The translations under genes and the position numbers were made by a program. A stretch of DNA of 34,206 bases. It comes from JACMLD01 sp040007355 (GTDB lineage: Bacteria > Bacteroidota > Bacteroidia > Chitinophagales > Chitinophagaceae). Below, piece by piece: positions 32,772-34,206 of the stretch. The stretch is from NCBI GenBank assembly GCA_040007355.1, contig JBDTVE010000140.1:1-34206 (forward strand), in the 5' to 3' direction. Below the pieces are notes generated by a model. The model worked only from the letters and a program-made list of their open reading frames with translations, did not search any database and was not told the DNA's origin. Each line of letters begins with the position of its first letter. Within the stretch, counting starts at the first letter, position 1.

Positions 32772-33428
32772 TTATTCCGGTTGTAATTCTTTCCGGATAT
32801 TTTCAATCCGTGTCAGTAGCGTTGCATAGTCCGTGTATCCTCTTGAGATCAGGTAAAATTTTGTCTCGCTCACCTGCATCAGCACAGCCGGGAAACCGGT
32901 TACCTGTAACTGCTTTACCAGGGCAAATTCGTAATAGGCTTTCTCTTTGTATTCCGGGCTGTGCAGTTTCTGGTAAAAACCGGCTGCGGGAATGGCATAC
33001 TTTTCCAGGAGGTGCCGGTAGGCCTCGTCATCGCAAAGATCCCTTCCTTCGTAATGCAATGCATACTGCAGATCCGCGGCAAATGCCACCTGGTTATCTT
33101 GGTGATAGTCTTTAAAAACGCATAGGGCAATAGCGGGTTTTTCTGAATCGGGGAACCAATCGCTTTTGTCGGGGTTTTTAATATGCCAGAGATAATCGCT
33201 GCCAAATGCTATCCCGGTGTTTTCCTCTACAGTTTTATAGGCCTTTAAAATATAGCCTGCCGTGGCAGCAATGGGCTTGGGTGTTTCGCTGATTATCATG
33301 CCGCCAGACAATACTTCGAAATTATATTGATCGCTATCTGTTTCCGCAAGTTTTTTTATAACCGGGCTAAACCCATAGCACCAGCCGCAATAGGCATCAT
33401 AACAATAAAATATAATGGGCTTTTGCAT
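32772..33428 (-). CDS. DsbA-family thiol oxidoreductase (cytosolic, FrnE-like)
   Basis: A 218-residue thioredoxin-fold protein with a CGWC redox motif (Cys14 and Cys17) directly after the first strand, an inserted helical domain, and a TGFP cis-proline loop before the last strands. There is no signal peptide, so it is expected in the cytosol, unlike true DsbA. Close in layout to FrnE/DsbA-like proteins linked to oxidative-stress tolerance. No partner gene is adjacent; the neighbours are unrelated single genes. Confidence 0.87.
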   Translation of the reverse strand: MQKPIIFYCYDAYCGWCYGFSPVIKKLAETDSDQYNFEVLSGGMIISETPKPIAATAGYILKAYKTVEENTGIAFGSDYLWHIKNPDKSDWFPDSEKPAIALCVFKDYHQDNQVAFAADLQYALHYEGRDLCDDEAYRHLLEKYAIPAAGFYQKLHSPEYKEKAYYEFALVKQLQVTGFPAVLMQVSETKFYLISRGYTDYATLLTRIENIRKELQPE

Positions 33429-33502
33429 TTTCGCCTACAAAATTACGGGGTCCATTTCAATTGCTACGGTTTTGGCTGGGCAACCAGGTTAGCCAGGAAA
33501 TA

Positions 33503-34180
33503 TCAAGGTTTCACCGCGCTAAACTCCTGCAAATACCGGTCAATATAGTCCTGCTTCTTTTTTAACCGGTATTGCATGATGAAACGTGGATGCGACAGCG
33601 GAACTATCTTTTCAAAAAAATGCTCCTCCGCATTCAACTTAGACAGGTATTTATAATTTTTCCCATCGCCCAGGCAAAAGGCAAGATCACGCCGAATACC
33701 AAACGTACATTGCTTATTCAGGCAATCTACTATAAAGGGCCGGATGCGATCCTGCAATGTTTTGTCGTCATAATAGTTCAGGTTTTTTCCGTGTTGAGTA
33801 AATCCAAGGGGGCTGACGGCCGTAATATAAAATTGGCGGTAAAAATCGTCTACCCCGCCAAAAGCACGTATCATTTCATAGATATACAGCGAAGAAAGCT
33901 CCTGTTTTTTTGCCCAGCTGTTTTCTATCCCGCAATCGTTTTGCAGGCGGATGGGGTCTGTGAACGGAATTCCCGTGATTCCACCCCCAAACCGGCCGGG
34001 GTTAATGCCGATGATCATATGGCGTTGCGCCTGGTCGTTGTAAAATTTTTTATAAAACACTTTACAGGCCTGCAGGGCGGCGGGTTCTTCAAACGGAGTC
34101 ATTACTTTTATACCATCGGGCAATATTAGGGGGAGACGAAGTTTTTTTATGAACGCAAGCATTTTTTCAGCAAAACTCAT
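33503..34180 (-). CDS. SMUG2-like uracil-DNA glycosylase family protein (DUF4918)
   Basis: The ATG at 34180 gives 225 residues; a TTG two codons upstream is less likely. The active-site motif GINPGRFGGGITGIPFTDP starts at residue 58, and the second motif SHPRFIMQYR lies near the C-terminus, both typical of the uracil-DNA glycosylase superfamily and of the SMUG2 group found in Bacteroidota. An aromatic-rich YITAVSPLGF segment stands between. The protein should excise uracil or damaged bases from DNA. It is read toward the DsbA-family gene, 74 bp away, and does not appear to belong to the pigment region. Confidence 0.85.
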   Translation of the reverse strand: MSFAEKMLAFIKKLRLPLILPDGIKVMTPFEEPAALQACKVFYKKFYNDQAQRHMIIGINPGRFGGGITGIPFTDPIRLQNDCGIENSWAKKQELSSLYIYEMIRAFGGVDDFYRQFYITAVSPLGFTQHGKNLNYYDDKTLQDRIRPFIVDCLNKQCTFGIRRDLAFCLGDGKNYKYLSKLNAEEHFFEKIVPLSHPRFIMQYRLKKKQDYIDRYLQEFSAVKP

Positions 34181-34206
34181 ACGCAAATGTACAGCATCAA
34201 CTTTAT

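Noticed and set aside
1..34206. CRISPR array, insertion sequence, tRNA or rRNA
   Set aside because: I found no spaced direct repeats, transposase-like frames or RNA-gene signatures on reading the window; a repeat finder and tRNAscan would settle it.

Overview
The window looks like chromosome of a Bacteroidota bacterium, most likely Chitinophagaceae. Reasons: moderate GC, secretion signals ending in AQ or AS-Q, weak or absent Shine-Dalgarno sites, TAnnTTTG-like promoter boxes, a SMUG2-type uracil-DNA glycosylase, a CarboxypepD_reg/TonB-receptor-like barrel protein, and above all a flexirubin-type aryl-polyene pigment locus. I see no tRNA, rRNA, insertion sequence, integrase or CRISPR array.

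Positions 1-25815 hold one long minus-strand gene train, transcribed right to left, of 25 genes. Most neighbours overlap or lie within about 40 bp; the larger gaps are about 300, 250, 107 and 94 bp. It runs off the left edge inside a dehydratase gene. In order of transcription: GT2-DUF2062 protein; MMPL exporter fused to an acyltransferase and a methyltransferase; CrtI-like FAD oxidoreductase; C45-type Ntn acyltransferase/hydrolase; AcpS-type phosphopantetheinyl transferase; adenylate-forming CoA ligase; MIO aromatic amino-acid ammonia-lyase; ketoreductase; ketosynthase; ACP; LpxL-like acyltransferase; hotdog dehydratase partner; secreted unknown protein; 4HBT thioesterase; second ketosynthase; O/C-methyltransferase; flavin-dependent halogenase; short ketosynthase-like protein; second ACP; third ketosynthase; chain-length-factor-like protein; polysaccharide deacetylase; LolA-like protein; lipoprotein; and a second dehydratase.

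The logic is that of an aryl-polyene type II system. The ammonia-lyase would make p-coumarate from tyrosine, and the ligase would activate it. It would then be extended on two ACPs by ketosynthase/CLF pairs, the ketoreductase and a dehydratase pair. The ring may be decorated by the halogenase and methyltransferase(s). The chain would be released or transferred by the thioesterase and acyltransferases, and moved to the outer membrane by the MMPL, LolA-like and lipoprotein components. No DarA/DarB (dialkylresorcinol) genes are visible here; they could lie beyond position 1.

Positions 25816-31385 (plus strand) hold a TonB-receptor-like outer-membrane barrel protein with a glycine-rich loop. A small stress-response-like operon follows: ECF sigma factor with a TTG start, a one-pass membrane protein that may be its anti-sigma factor, and two Spy/CpxP-like proteins. 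It ends at a strong hairpin terminator. Positions 31609-34180 (minus strand) hold unrelated single genes: a secreted amidohydrolase, a DsbA-family protein and a SMUG2-like uracil-DNA glycosylase.
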